Of a stretch of DNA of 44,468 nt, positions 24,289 through 33,140 are shown one piece after another. Below the pieces are notes generated by a model that saw only the letters and a list, made by a program, of their open reading frames with translations, was not told the DNA's origin and made no database searches. The position numbers and the translations under genes are program-made. How positions within the stretch are numbered: the first letter of the stretch is position 1; each line of letters starts with the position of its first letter. This stretch comes from Bacteroidaceae bacterium (GTDB lineage Bacteria; Bacteroidota; Bacteroidia; Bacteroidales; Bacteroidaceae), in the NCBI GenBank assembly GCA_017520935.1, contig JAFXEF010000045.1:1-44468 (forward strand), read 5' to 3'.

Positions 24289-25128
24289 TCAGAACTTGAC
24301 TCCCTTTCTGTACTCCCCTGGCGAACAGCCCATGTGGTGCTTGAAGTAGCGCCCGAAGGTCGACTGGTCAGGGAAATGTAGCGTATCGGCAATCTCCTTG
24401 ATGCTCATCTCCGTGTCGGTGAGGTAGTGCTTGCTGAGGTTGATGGTGAACATCGTAATCCATTGCAGCGGAGTCTTTCCCGTACTCTCACGTATGATGG
24501 TGGAGAAGTAGTAGGGCGAAAGGTGCTGAAGGTCGGCATAGTAGGCCACGGTGCGCTCAGTGTGGCAGTCACGCAACATCTGCCCGAGGAAGTTGTTGAC
24601 AATACCTTCGTGGGGCGAGCACACCAGTTGTTCGCCGGGCTGGTGGCTGAGAAAGAGGAGAGCTATCTCAATCAGTAGTGTACTGCGTAAGAACCTGAGA
24701 CGCTCTGTACCCAGCTTGTCAAGCACGGAGAGTGGAGCCTTCTCGGGGTGTACGTCGGTGACTGACGTGTTGATAAGGTCGCTCAGTTGCAACAGGCGCT
24801 GTGCCTCAGCCTTGCTGATGTGGATGCAACGTTGGTTGCGGATGAGCACACGGCTGCGGGCATCAATGATATCGAGCGTGGGATAGTAGGCCTCCACGTT
24901 GTCTATTTCGATACGTCCGCTCCAGTCGTCGGAGTGGTGCAGCACATGTATCTGCGCATTGGGGTAGAGCATCATCAGTGTGTGGGGTTCGATATGGAAG
25001 TGCTCGTTGTCAAACACGATGTCGGCCGTGCCGCGTGTACAGAGGAAGCAACCTACCTTCAACGTATAGGTATCATCCTGATACTGCATGCCCGTCTGCA
25101 TGAATGTAACCAGATCTTTCGCCTTCAT
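24289..25128 (-). CDS. AraC family transcriptional regulator
   Basis: A 279-residue regulator with an N-terminal cupin-like sensing half (YTLKVGCFLCTRGTADIVFD, IEPHTLMMLYPNAQIHVLHH) and a C-terminal double helix-turn-helix: DLQHLSPYYFSTIIRESTGK, then YLTDTEMSIKEIADTLHFPD and STFGRYFKHHMGCSPGEYRK. The ligand is unknown. I use the ATG at 25128 (MKAKDLVTFMQTG) because the upstream codons lie in AT-rich intergenic DNA. The gene is convergent with mfd: both stop codons sit in the palindrome TGATCA with no gap. It diverges from the activase gene and could regulate it, but that is inference. Confidence 0.9.
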   Translation of the reverse strand: MKAKDLVTFMQTGMQYQDDTYTLKVGCFLCTRGTADIVFDNEHFHIEPHTLMMLYPNAQIHVLHHSDDWSGRIEIDNVEAYYPTLDIIDARSRVLIRNQRCIHISKAEAQRLLQLSDLINTSVTDVHPEKAPLSVLDKLGTERLRFLRSTLLIEIALLFLSHQPGEQLVCSPHEGIVNNFLGQMLRDCHTERTVAYYADLQHLSPYYFSTIIRESTGKTPLQWITMFTINLSKHYLTDTEMSIKEIADTLHFPDQSTFGRYFKHHMGCSPGEYRKGVKF

Positions 25129-25252
25129 TGCTATAAAATTGCACAATACACGTGTGCAAAGTAAATGAAATATGGGCAACGCTGCAAGTGTTATTTGGTT
25201 TTTTGCACATTTTCTCCTTGTTTTTGGTCTTTACCCATATATTGATTAGCCG

Positions 25253-25261
25253 TACCTTTGC
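25253..25261 (+). promoter_or_regulatory. -7 box of the activase gene
   Basis: TACCTTTGC, 85 nt before the ATG at 25346. Confidence 0.6.
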
Positions 25262-25345
25262 TGCCGAAATTGGGATATTGTGCAAACAGGTGACAGAGAT
25301 GCCTCTCCTATCCTGCAGACATTACTCCCACAAAACGGAACGACT

Positions 25346-28300
25346 ATGAGACATTTGCGTATAGGACTTGATATAGGATCCACCACCTTGAAGGCTATCG
25401 CCATCAACGAGGACAAGCGTCCGCTGTTTACCTATTATGAGCGGCACAATGCCGATGTGCCAGGACGTATGGCCGACTGCTTCAGTCAGATACGCAAGGC
25501 ACTGGGCGAGGATGTGCAGTATAGCATCTGCCTCACCGGTTCGGTGGCAATGGGTGTGGCCGAGCGCTACGGCTACGACTTCGTGCAGGAGGTGGTGGCT
25601 GCAGCCGAGTATGTGAAGCACTGCCATCCCGATACCGCAACGCTCATAGATATAGGTGGCGAGGATGCCAAGATAGTACTCTTTGACCAGGGCAAGCCGA
25701 AGGACTTGCGCATGAACGGCAACTGTGCCGGTGGCACGGGAGCCTTCATTGACCAGATGGCTGTGCTGCTCGATGTGGATGTGACGGCACTCGACATATT
25801 GGCCAGCGAGGCCAGGCAGACCTATCCCATAGCCTCTCGCTGTGGCGTATTCTGCAAGACCGACATACAGAACCTCATTGCCAAGAATGCCTCGAAGAAT
25901 GATATAGCAGCCTCCATCTTCCGTGCCGTGACAGTGCAGACGGTCTCTACCCTGGCCCACGGCTGCGAGCTGAAGGCTCCCATGATGTTCATCGGTGGCC
26001 CCTTGACCTTTATCCCTTCGTTGCGCAGGTCGTTCATCGACTTCCTGCATCTTCGTGAGGAGGATATCGTGCTGCCCGAGGAGGGAGCGCTCATCCCAGC
26101 CTGGGGAGCTGCATTGAGAGCCTCCTCCTGCCCCACCCGACCGAAGGTCGACACTCGAAGGGGCCAAAGCCAAGGAGGGGTGACCCGGGGAAATGGCATC
26201 AGTGATATAAACAAACTTTCAATGGACTCGGCAGCTCCCTCTCCTTGGGAGATGGCGGGAGGAGCGATCTCCTCCCAGTCCCTCCCTCCCATCTTCAAAG
26301 ACAAATCCGACTATGAGGCCTGGCGCAAGGAGGCCGACAGCTGTGCCTTGCATCAGGCGGCATGGCCACACGATGTGGAGCAGCCCATATATATAGGTAT
26401 AGACTCCGGCTCCACGACCACCAAGATTGTGGCGTTGACCCCCAAGCGTGAGTTGCTCTATACCTACTATCGGGTGAATCGGGGCAATCCCATTGCCACT
26501 GTCGTGGAGGGACTTCGCCGGCTCGACGGTGAGGCACAGGCTCGTGGCGTGCGTCTGCGTGTGGCAGGCTGCTGCACTACAGGCTACGGCGAAGACCTTA
26601 TCAAGGCGGCCATGCGTGCCGATCACGGCATCATAGAGACCATGGCCCACTATATGGCAGCTTCATACCTCACCCCCGACGTGTCGTTTATCCTCGATAT
26701 CGGCGGGCAGGACATGAAGGCCATCTTCGTGGACAAGGGTGTCATCAACCGCATCGAGATCAATGAAGCCTGCTCGTCGGGATGCGGTTCCTTCATCGAG
26801 GCTTTCTCCAAATCGCTGGGCTATACGCTCGAGCACTTTGCCCACGAGGCATGCATTGCCGAGTATCCGTGCGACCTCGGCACACGCTGCACCGTGTTTA
26901 TGAACTCCAAGGTGAAGCAGAAACTGCGTGAGGGAGCCTCCGTGGCCGACATCGCTGCAGGCCTCTCCTACTCGGTGGTCAAGAACTGCCTCTTCAAGGT
27001 ATTGCGTCTGACCGACACGGCCGTGCTGGGCGACCATATCGTGGTGCAGGGCGGCACGATGAAGAACGACTCCGTGGTGCGTGCCTTCGAACTCCTCACC
27101 GGCAAACGGGTCCTGCGCAGTAACATGCCCGAGCTGATGGGTGCCGTGGGCTGTGCGCTCTATGCCATCGCCCACACCTCGGACACCACGGTGTGGCTCG
27201 ACGAACTGTTGGACACCTGCACCTATACTTCGCACCAGGCACAATGTCACGGATGCGAGAACCAGTGCCTCATACAGCGCTACACCTTTGCCAACGGTGC
27301 CCGCTACGTCTCGGGCAATCGCTGCGAGCGCATCTACACCAATGGTGCCGTTGCTGTGAAGAAGGGGGACAATGCGTATGAAGAGAAGGAGAGACTGCTA
27401 TTTGGTGGGTTAAGAACTGATAATGAGGAGTTAGGAGCTAACTCTCAACGTTCAACTCCCAATAGCGAAGCCCTTGGCTTGTCCAGGAACTCTCAACCTA
27501 AAATAGGTATCCCCCGCTGCCTCAATATCTTTGAGGAGTATCCCTTCTGGCAGGCATTGTTCACGGCATGCGGTATGGAGGTGGTGTTGTCATCCCCCTC
27601 CGACTATGGCCGCTACGAGAAGGTGGCGCGACAGATCATGTCCGACAACATCTGCTTCCCGGCCAAGTTGGCTCATGCCCATGTGCAGGAACTGGTCGAC
27701 AGGCATGTCGACCGCGTGTTTATGCCCTTCGTGGTGTATGAGCGTTCACGGGGCGAGCAGAACAGCTACAACTGCCCTGTGGTGACGGGCTACTCACAAG
27801 TCATCAAGAGTGTGCAGACGACCGATGTGCCCATCGACTCACCGGTATTCTCCTTCAAGGACAACAAGACCCTCTACCGTCAGTGTCGCCGTTATCTGCA
27901 GGGACTTGGGGTAGACGACAAGCGTATCCGCAGTGCCTTTGCCGAGGCCGTGAAGGCACAGGACGATTACGAGCAGGCTGTGGTGGCGATGAACCGCCGT
28001 ATCTATGCCGATGCCCTGCAGCAGGGCCGTCCCGTCATCCTGCTTGCCGGCCGTCCCTATCATACCGACCCGCTCATCCAGCACCAACTGTCCGATGTGG
28101 CCGCCTCGCTCGGAGCCAGCATCATCACCGAAGACATTGCCCGCGACCAGGATGTGCCGATGGGCGAGACCCATATCCTGGCTCAGTGGTCATTCCCCAA
28201 CCGTATCGTGCGTGCCGCCAAGTGGGCGGTAGAGCAGCCCGTGAACGTACTCTTCATGCAGATTACCTCCTTCGGCTGCGGTCCTGATGCCTTCTTCCTC

Positions 28301-29719
28301 GACGAGATAGCCCACTTCCTTGCCCGCCACGGCAAGGCACTCACCCTCATCAAGGTAGACGATGTGAACAATGTGGGCTCGCTCAAGTTGCGCATACGCT
28401 CTGCTTTGCAAAGCAGTGTGGCCTCCCCCCTGCCCCTCCCAAGGAGGGGTGACTCGGATAGTGCCGCGATGTCGGGAGGAGAGGTCTCCCCCTTCACCAC
28501 CACCAGGACCTTCACCAAGGACGAGCGTCATCGCAAGGTGCTTGCCCCCTTCTTCACCCCCTTCATCTCGCCCCTGCTCCCAAAGCTGTTCGGGCTGGCC
28601 GGGTACGATGTGGATATCCTGCCTGTGAGCGACAAGGTGTCCGACGAGTGGGGACTCAAGTATGCCAACAACGAGGTGTGCTACCCGGCCACACTCGTCA
28701 TCGGCGACATCGTGAAGGCTTTCAAGGAGCATCGCTACGACCCCAAGAACACCGTGGTGGCCATGTCGCAGACAGGCGGCCAGTGCCGTGCCAGCAACTA
28801 CGTGCCGATGATCAAGAACGCCCTCGTGCAGATGGGGCTGGCAGAAGTGCCCGTCATCTCCTTCGCCATGACCGACAGCATACAGAACAATCAGCCAGGG
28901 TTTACTATCCCCTGGGCAAAGGTCATCCGTACCGCCATAGCCACCGTACTGTGTAGCGATGCCATCGCCAAGATGTACCATGCTGCTGTCGTACGCGAAA
29001 CCCGACAGGGCGAGGCAGTCCGCCTGCGCGACCATTACCTCGCCGTGCTGGGCAAGGCCATCGAGCACAACAATCCCGCCCGTCTCTATGAGGCGATAGG
29101 CAAGGCCGCCCTCGACTTTGATGCCATCTGTCAGGACAAGCATTGCCCCAAGGTAGGTGTGGTAGGCGAGATATTGCTCAAGTTCCACCCCTATGCCCAA
29201 CGTGGCGTGACCGACTGGCTCGTGGGGCGTGGCATTGAGGTGCTACCACCGCTGATGACCGAGTTTTTCCTTGAGAGCTTTGTCAACAAGGAGGCTCGCC
29301 GTGAAGCCCTGATTGACACCTCCACCGTATCGCCAGTAGTCTACAAGTGGGCCTACAGCTATCTGAAGCGCCAAATGCGTCACGTCAACAAGCTCTGTGC
29401 CCCCTTCCGTTACTACCAGCCCTTCCACGACATCTTCGATATTGCCCGCGAGGCCGCCCATGTCATCAACCTCAACACTCAGTTTGGCGAGGGATGGCTG
29501 CTCCCGGCCGAGGTCATCAGTGCCGTACGCAGTGGAGCCACCCACGTGGTGAGCCTGCAGCCCTTCGGATGCATTGCCAACCATATCGTATGCCGTGGTG
29601 TAGAGAACAGGCTGAAGCGCTACCTGCCCGAGCTAAACCTGCTGTCGCTCGATTTTGACAGCAACGTCAGTGAGGTCAATATGACCAACCGCCTGCTACT
29701 GTTTGTGGAGGATCTTTGA
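25346..29719 (+). CDS. Giant acyl-CoA dehydratase activase-related protein (double BadF/HgdC ATPase + DUF2229/HgdB-like)
   Basis: A 1457-residue protein built from two ASKHA activase domains in tandem and a long C-terminal part related to CoA-dehydratase component proteins (DUF2229/COG3580-3581). Domain 1 begins GLDIGSTTLKAI, with LIDIGGEDAKIV, the Cys-bearing NGNCAGGTGAFIDQMA and ASRCGVFCKTDIQNL. Domain 2 begins GIDSGSTTTKIVAL, with LDIGGQDMKAIF, EACSSGCGSFIEAFSKSLG and LGTRCTVFMNSKVKQ. These Cys would hold the bridging [4Fe-4S] cluster used for ATP-driven one-electron transfer in 2-hydroxyacyl-CoA dehydratase activators. The C-terminal part has CHGCENQCLIQRYTF, LAGRPYHTDPLIQH and SFGCGPDAFFLDE. 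The physiological partner is unknown. Foreign in-frame DNA elements interrupt it at about 26118-26273, 27408-27500 and 28420-28490, in interdomain or loop regions. Confidence 0.9.
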   Translation: MRHLRIGLDIGSTTLKAIAINEDKRPLFTYYERHNADVPGRMADCFSQIRKALGEDVQYSICLTGSVAMGVAERYGYDFVQEVVAAAEYVKHCHPDTATLIDIGGEDAKIVLFDQGKPKDLRMNGNCAGGTGAFIDQMAVLLDVDVTALDILASEARQTYPIASRCGVFCKTDIQNLIAKNASKNDIAASIFRAVTVQTVSTLAHGCELKAPMMFIGGPLTFIPSLRRSFIDFLHLREEDIVLPEEGALIPAWGAALRASSCPTRPKVDTRRGQSQGGVTRGNGISDINKLSMDSAAPSPWEMAGGAISSQSLPPIFKDKSDYEAWRKEADSCALHQAAWPHDVEQPIYIGIDSGSTTTKIVALTPKRELLYTYYRVNRGNPIATVVEGLRRLDGEAQARGVRLRVAGCCTTGYGEDLIKAAMRADHGIIETMAHYMAASYLTPDVSFILDIGGQDMKAIFVDKGVINRIEINEACSSGCGSFIEAFSKSLGYTLEHFAHEACIAEYPCDLGTRCTVFMNSKVKQKLREGASVADIAAGLSYSVVKNCLFKVLRLTDTAVLGDHIVVQGGTMKNDSVVRAFELLTGKRVLRSNMPELMGAVGCALYAIAHTSDTTVWLDELLDTCTYTSHQAQCHGCENQCLIQRYTFANGARYVSGNRCERIYTNGAVAVKKGDNAYEEKERLLFGGLRTDNEELGANSQRSTPNSEALGLSRNSQPKIGIPRCLNIFEEYPFWQALFTACGMEVVLSSPSDYGRYEKVARQIMSDNICFPAKLAHAHVQELVDRHVDRVFMPFVVYERSRGEQNSYNCPVVTGYSQVIKSVQTTDVPIDSPVFSFKDNKTLYRQCRRYLQGLGVDDKRIRSAFAEAVKAQDDYEQAVVAMNRRIYADALQQGRPVILLAGRPYHTDPLIQHQLSDVAASLGASIITEDIARDQDVPMGETHILAQWSFPNRIVRAAKWAVEQPVNVLFMQITSFGCGPDAFFLDEIAHFLARHGKALTLIKVDDVNNVGSLKLRIRSALQSSVASPLPLPRRGDSDSAAMSGGEVSPFTTTRTFTKDERHRKVLAPFFTPFISPLLPKLFGLAGYDVDILPVSDKVSDEWGLKYANNEVCYPATLVIGDIVKAFKEHRYDPKNTVVAMSQTGGQCRASNYVPMIKNALVQMGLAEVPVISFAMTDSIQNNQPGFTIPWAKVIRTAIATVLCSDAIAKMYHAAVVRETRQGEAVRLRDHYLAVLGKAIEHNNPARLYEAIGKAALDFDAICQDKHCPKVGVVGEILLKFHPYAQRGVTDWLVGRGIEVLPPLMTEFFLESFVNKEARREALIDTSTVSPVVYKWAYSYLKRQMRHVNKLCAPFRYYQPFHDIFDIAREAAHVINLNTQFGEGWLLPAEVISAVRSGATHVVSLQPFGCIANHIVCRGVENRLKRYLPELNLLSLDFDSNVSEVNMTNRLLLFVEDL
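26118..26273 (+). repeat. Palindromic element inside the activase gene, copy 1
   Basis: Left part GAGCCTCCTCCTGCCCCACC with CCGAAGGTCGACACTCGAAG and AAGGAGGGGTGAC; right part AGCTCCCTCTCCTTGGGAGA followed by TGGCGGGAGGAGCGATCTCC. Both arms are present and the stretch is read in frame between the two ATPase domains. Confidence 0.85.
27408..27500 (+). repeat. Degenerate GAGTTAGGAG/ACTCTCAAC repeat inside the activase gene
   Basis: GGTTAAGAACTGATAATGAGGAGTTAGGAG followed by CTAACTCTCAACGTTCAACTC and AACTCTCAACC. This differs from the palindromic element and resembles the low-complexity intergenic arrays of this genome (compare 33141-33336). In frame it adds about 30 residues (TDNEELGANSQRSTPNSEAL...). 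Confidence 0.7.
28420..28490 (+). repeat. Palindromic element inside the activase gene, copy 2
   Basis: GGCCTCCCCCCTGCCCCTCCCAAGGAGG then GGTGACTCGGATAGTGCCGC and GGGAGGAGAGGTCTCC. Read in frame as ASPLPLPRRGDSDSAAMSGG. The spacer GTGACTCGGATAGTGC(C/A)GCGATG is shared with the mfd copy at 21131. Confidence 0.85.
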
Positions 29720-29791
29720 GGATATCCCGTGTCAGGTTCCCAAGTAGGCAAACAAAATGGGCGCCACCTTGCATATTTGCATAATAATTCA

Positions 29792-29800
29792 TACCTTTGC
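29792..29800 (+). promoter_or_regulatory. -7 box of the marC-like gene
   Basis: TACCTTTGC, 63 nt before the ATG at 29864. Confidence 0.6.
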
Positions 29801-29863
29801 CGGCAAAACAGACGGGGTATATCCTCACCATACAGAACGACAACATTATAAAAATAAGGCAGT

Positions 29864-30475
29864 ATGACTTTCGGAACATTTAACCTACAAGAATTCATCA
29901 GTGCATTCATCATTCTATTTGCGGTGATTGATGCCATAGGGTCTACACCTATCATTATCTCATTGCGTGAGAGCGGTAAGGTGATAAAGCCTATAAAAGC
30001 CACTTTATTGTCCTTATTGCTGCTTGTGGCATTCTTCTATGTTGGCGATGTGATGCTTCAGCTGTTCCATGTCGATATTGCTTCGTTTGCCGTGGCAGGC
30101 TCCATCGTCATCTTCCTTATGGCCATAGAGATGCTGCTCGATGTGGAGATATTCAAGTTCAAGGGTCCGTCGAGCGAGGCCACCATCGTGCCGCTTGTGT
30201 TTCCGCTGATTGCCGGTGCCGGTTCCTTCACCACCCTGCTCTCGTTGCGTGCCGAGTATGCCGACATCAACATTCTCCTCGGGTTGCTGGCCAATATGTG
30301 CTTTGTGTTCTTTGTGCTGACGATGACCGACAAGGTGCAGAGCTGGATTGGCAAGGGAGGGGTATATGTGGTGCGCAAGTTCTTCGGTGTCATCCTTATC
30401 GCAGTAGCCGTACGCCTCTTTACCGACAATATAGCCGAGCTGATTCTGAACATCAGTGCCCAGACGGTAGAATAG
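29864..30475 (+). CDS. MarC family integral membrane protein
   Basis: A 203-residue six-helix membrane protein of the MarC/UPF0056 family. Seen: FAVIDAIGSTPIIISL, the family-typical first-helix segment; AGSIVIFLMAIEMLLD; and VPLVFPLIAGAGSFTTLLSL, the second conserved polar-helix segment. Despite the name, MarC proteins have no proven role in multiple antibiotic resistance; transport of small metabolites has been proposed. Stands alone with its own promoter. Confidence 0.92.
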   Translation: MTFGTFNLQEFISAFIILFAVIDAIGSTPIIISLRESGKVIKPIKATLLSLLLLVAFFYVGDVMLQLFHVDIASFAVAGSIVIFLMAIEMLLDVEIFKFKGPSSEATIVPLVFPLIAGAGSFTTLLSLRAEYADINILLGLLANMCFVFFVLTMTDKVQSWIGKGGVYVVRKFFGVILIAVAVRLFTDNIAELILNISAQTVE

Positions 30476-30556
30476 GATTCTCTCCCTCGAAAAAATCGAA
30501 GACACATTCTCAAAAAATCACCACTTATAGGTATTGCAGGAATGAACGCTTTGCCG

Positions 30557-30579
30557 TAATTTTGCGAAAAATTCGCAAA
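30557..30579 (+). promoter_or_regulatory. feoB promoter with overlapping palindrome
   Basis: TAATTTTGC (30557-30565) is a TAnnTTTGC box. The palindrome TTTGCGAA-AAA-TTCGCAAA (30561-30579) overlaps its 3' half and the likely start point, a good place for a repressor. An iron-responsive regulator is an inference from the downstream gene. Confidence 0.5.
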
Positions 30580-30659
30580 GGCAGGCGACATTCACTGCCA
30601 ATGAATGTTTGTCCCTATTCGTTTCATACGACCTTTGCGACCAATTTGCAAGAGAAGGT

Positions 30660-33137
30660 ATGCGGATATCAGAGATGCACATCGGCCAGAAGGGCTGCAT
30701 AGTGAAGGTGAAGGGACACGGCAGTGCACGCAAGCGTGCCGTAGATGCCGGCTTCTACAAAGGTATATGTGTGGAGGTGCTGGATATGGGCGATGGCTCA
30801 TTCAGCATCGATGTGGAGGGCACTACCCGCCTGCTCCCCTTTGCCGAGGCCTCCATGATAGAGGTGCTCACCACTGAAGAGGCAGCCCGCGAGCAGGGTG
30901 TGTCCGAGGTGACAGTGGAGATGCTCAAGGAGCTGGCACACAAGCACCGTCACCAGATAGAGATAGCCTTGGTAGGGCAACCGCTGTCGGGCAAGAACTC
31001 GCTCTACCACATGGCCATAGGCACCCCTGACAGGCCTGCAGTGCCGACCAGTGAGGTGCAGCGTGACACACGTCACTTTCAGGACTATGAGCTGCATCTG
31101 ACCAACCTGCCCGATACCTACTCGCTCACCTCGCGCACCTCGGACACATGGACGGTGCGCAAGCATCTGGTGGACGATGCCCCCGACGTGATTATCAATG
31201 TGGTGGATGCCACGGATCTGGAACGCAGCATGCAGGTGACTGCCCAACTGCTCGACATGAATCTGCGTGTCATCATCGCCCTCAACAAGTACGATGCCAT
31301 GCAGGCCTCGGGAGCACAGCTCGACTATCAAGGTCTGAGCCGTCTGTTGGGTACGCCGGTGGTGCCAACGGTGAGCCTCAACGACGAGGGGCTGGACCAC
31401 CTGCTGCATCTGGCCATCAACATATACGAGGGAGCCGATTTCCTCGACGATGACGGTGAGGTGAACCCCGAGGTGATGCGCGAGCTGCAGGAGTGGCACC
31501 GCAACATAGTACACACCGACGAGCATTCAGAGCACCTGGCCGACTTCACGCGCGACCACACGCTCAATGCCCGCTACAAGAAGCATGCCTACCGCCATAT
31601 CCACATATACCACGGCAACGAACTGGAGCAGAGCATCGAGACCCTGCGCACCGAGGTGTGGAAGAGCGAGCGTACGCGACACCGCTACTCTACCCGATTC
31701 GTAGCCATCGGCCTGCTCGAAGGTGATGTCGAGATAGAGCAGTTTGTGCGTGCCGAAATGCCCAACAGCAAGGCCATCTTTGCCCTGCGCGACAAGGAAT
31801 GGAGGCGCTACTCGCACCTGATGGGCGAGAAGGTGTCAGAAGCCATACATACCGCCAAGCAGGGATTCGTGCAGGGTGCCCTCAAGGAGACCTACACCCC
31901 GGCAGCTACCGGGGAGCCTGCCAACCGGCACCTCACCCAGCGGATCGACCACATCGTCACCCATAAGGTGTGGGGCGTGGTCATCTTCCTCGCCTCGCTA
32001 TTCATCATGTTCGAAGCCACCTTCGTGCTGGGCGAATATCCCATGCAGGGCATAGAGTGGCTGGTAGAGCAGACGGGCCTGTTCATCGAGCGCCTTCTCC
32101 CCGAGGGTCCCATCAAGGACATGGTGGTCGACGGCATCATAGGTGGTGTGGGAGGCGTCATCGTATTCCTGCCCAACATCCTTATACTCTATTTCTTCAT
32201 CTCGCTGATGGAAGACTCCGGCTACATGTCGCGTGCAGCCTTCATCATGGACAAGGCCATGCACAAGATGGGCCTGCACGGCAAGTCGTTCATCACGCTC
32301 ATCATGGGCTTCGGCTGCAACGTGCCAGCCATACTGGCCACACGCATGATAGAGAGTCGCAAGAGCCGACTCATCACCATGCTCGTCACCCCCCTGATGT
32401 CGTGCAGTGCCCGTCTGCCTGTCTACATCATCTTCGTGGCGGCCTTCTTCCCCCGTCACTCGGGCATCGTGCTCATGGGGCTCTACCTCACCGGCATCAT
32501 CCTTGCCGTCCTCGTGGCACGCCTTCTTAGCCGCACGGTGATGCGAGGCGACGAGACCCCCTACGTGATGGAGCTGACCCCCTACCGCCGTCCGGCATGG
32601 AAGGTCATCTTCAAGCATACGTGGGACAAAGGGTATGAATACCTGAAGAAGATGGGTGGTGTCATCCTCATCGCCTCCATCGTAGTATGGTTCTTGGGCT
32701 ACTATCCCCGCAGCGAACAATACGACACACCGGCCAAGCAGCAGGAACACTCCTACATAGGCTATATAGGCAAGGCTATAGAGCCAGTCCTCGCTCCACT
32801 CGGGTTTGACTGGAAGATGGGTATCGGTCTTGTGAGCGGTGTGGGTGCCAAGGAGCTTATCGTGAGCACCTTAGGCGTGCTCTATGCCAATCAGGAGGTC
32901 GACAATGCCGAGAGCGAGGCACAGATAGCCGCAGCACTGAAGACCGTGACCACCCCACCTGCCGCACTGGCCTATATGGTGTTCGTGCTCATCTACTTCC
33001 CCTGCCTGGCTACACTCATCGCCATCAAGAAAGAGACCAAGCAGTGGAGATGGGCCATCTTCACAGCCGTGTATACCACCGTATTGGCCTGGGTAGCAGC
33101 CTTTGCTGTCTACCAGATAGGAGGAATGATTTTATAG
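30660..33137 (+). CDS. feoB: FeoA-FeoB fusion, ferrous iron transport protein with atypical G motifs
   Basis: An 825-residue protein: N-terminal FeoA/SH3-like domain (about 1-72), G domain (about 100-270), spacer, then FeoB membrane domain with the gate segments GFGCNVPAILATRM and MSCSARLPVYIIF and the later GAKELIVSTLGVLY. FeoB imports Fe(II). Odd: G1 reads GQPLSGKN (usual form GNPNxGKT/S) and G3 reads NLPD (usual form DLPG), while G4 NKYD is present; the switch I region also lacks the usual GVTV segment. Nucleotide hydrolysis may be altered or lost. The start is ATG 30660; the earlier TTG at 30609 lies only about 40 nt after the promoter and would precede the FeoA fold. A Cys-rich partner gene follows after a repeat array. 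Confidence 0.93.
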   Translation: MRISEMHIGQKGCIVKVKGHGSARKRAVDAGFYKGICVEVLDMGDGSFSIDVEGTTRLLPFAEASMIEVLTTEEAAREQGVSEVTVEMLKELAHKHRHQIEIALVGQPLSGKNSLYHMAIGTPDRPAVPTSEVQRDTRHFQDYELHLTNLPDTYSLTSRTSDTWTVRKHLVDDAPDVIINVVDATDLERSMQVTAQLLDMNLRVIIALNKYDAMQASGAQLDYQGLSRLLGTPVVPTVSLNDEGLDHLLHLAINIYEGADFLDDDGEVNPEVMRELQEWHRNIVHTDEHSEHLADFTRDHTLNARYKKHAYRHIHIYHGNELEQSIETLRTEVWKSERTRHRYSTRFVAIGLLEGDVEIEQFVRAEMPNSKAIFALRDKEWRRYSHLMGEKVSEAIHTAKQGFVQGALKETYTPAATGEPANRHLTQRIDHIVTHKVWGVVIFLASLFIMFEATFVLGEYPMQGIEWLVEQTGLFIERLLPEGPIKDMVVDGIIGGVGGVIVFLPNILILYFFISLMEDSGYMSRAAFIMDKAMHKMGLHGKSFITLIMGFGCNVPAILATRMIESRKSRLITMLVTPLMSCSARLPVYIIFVAAFFPRHSGIVLMGLYLTGIILAVLVARLLSRTVMRGDETPYVMELTPYRRPAWKVIFKHTWDKGYEYLKKMGGVILIASIVVWFLGYYPRSEQYDTPAKQQEHSYIGYIGKAIEPVLAPLGFDWKMGIGLVSGVGAKELIVSTLGVLYANQEVDNAESEAQIAAALKTVTTPPAALAYMVFVLIYFPCLATLIAIKKETKQWRWAIFTAVYTTVLAWVAAFAVYQIGGMIL

Positions 33138-33140
33138 GTT

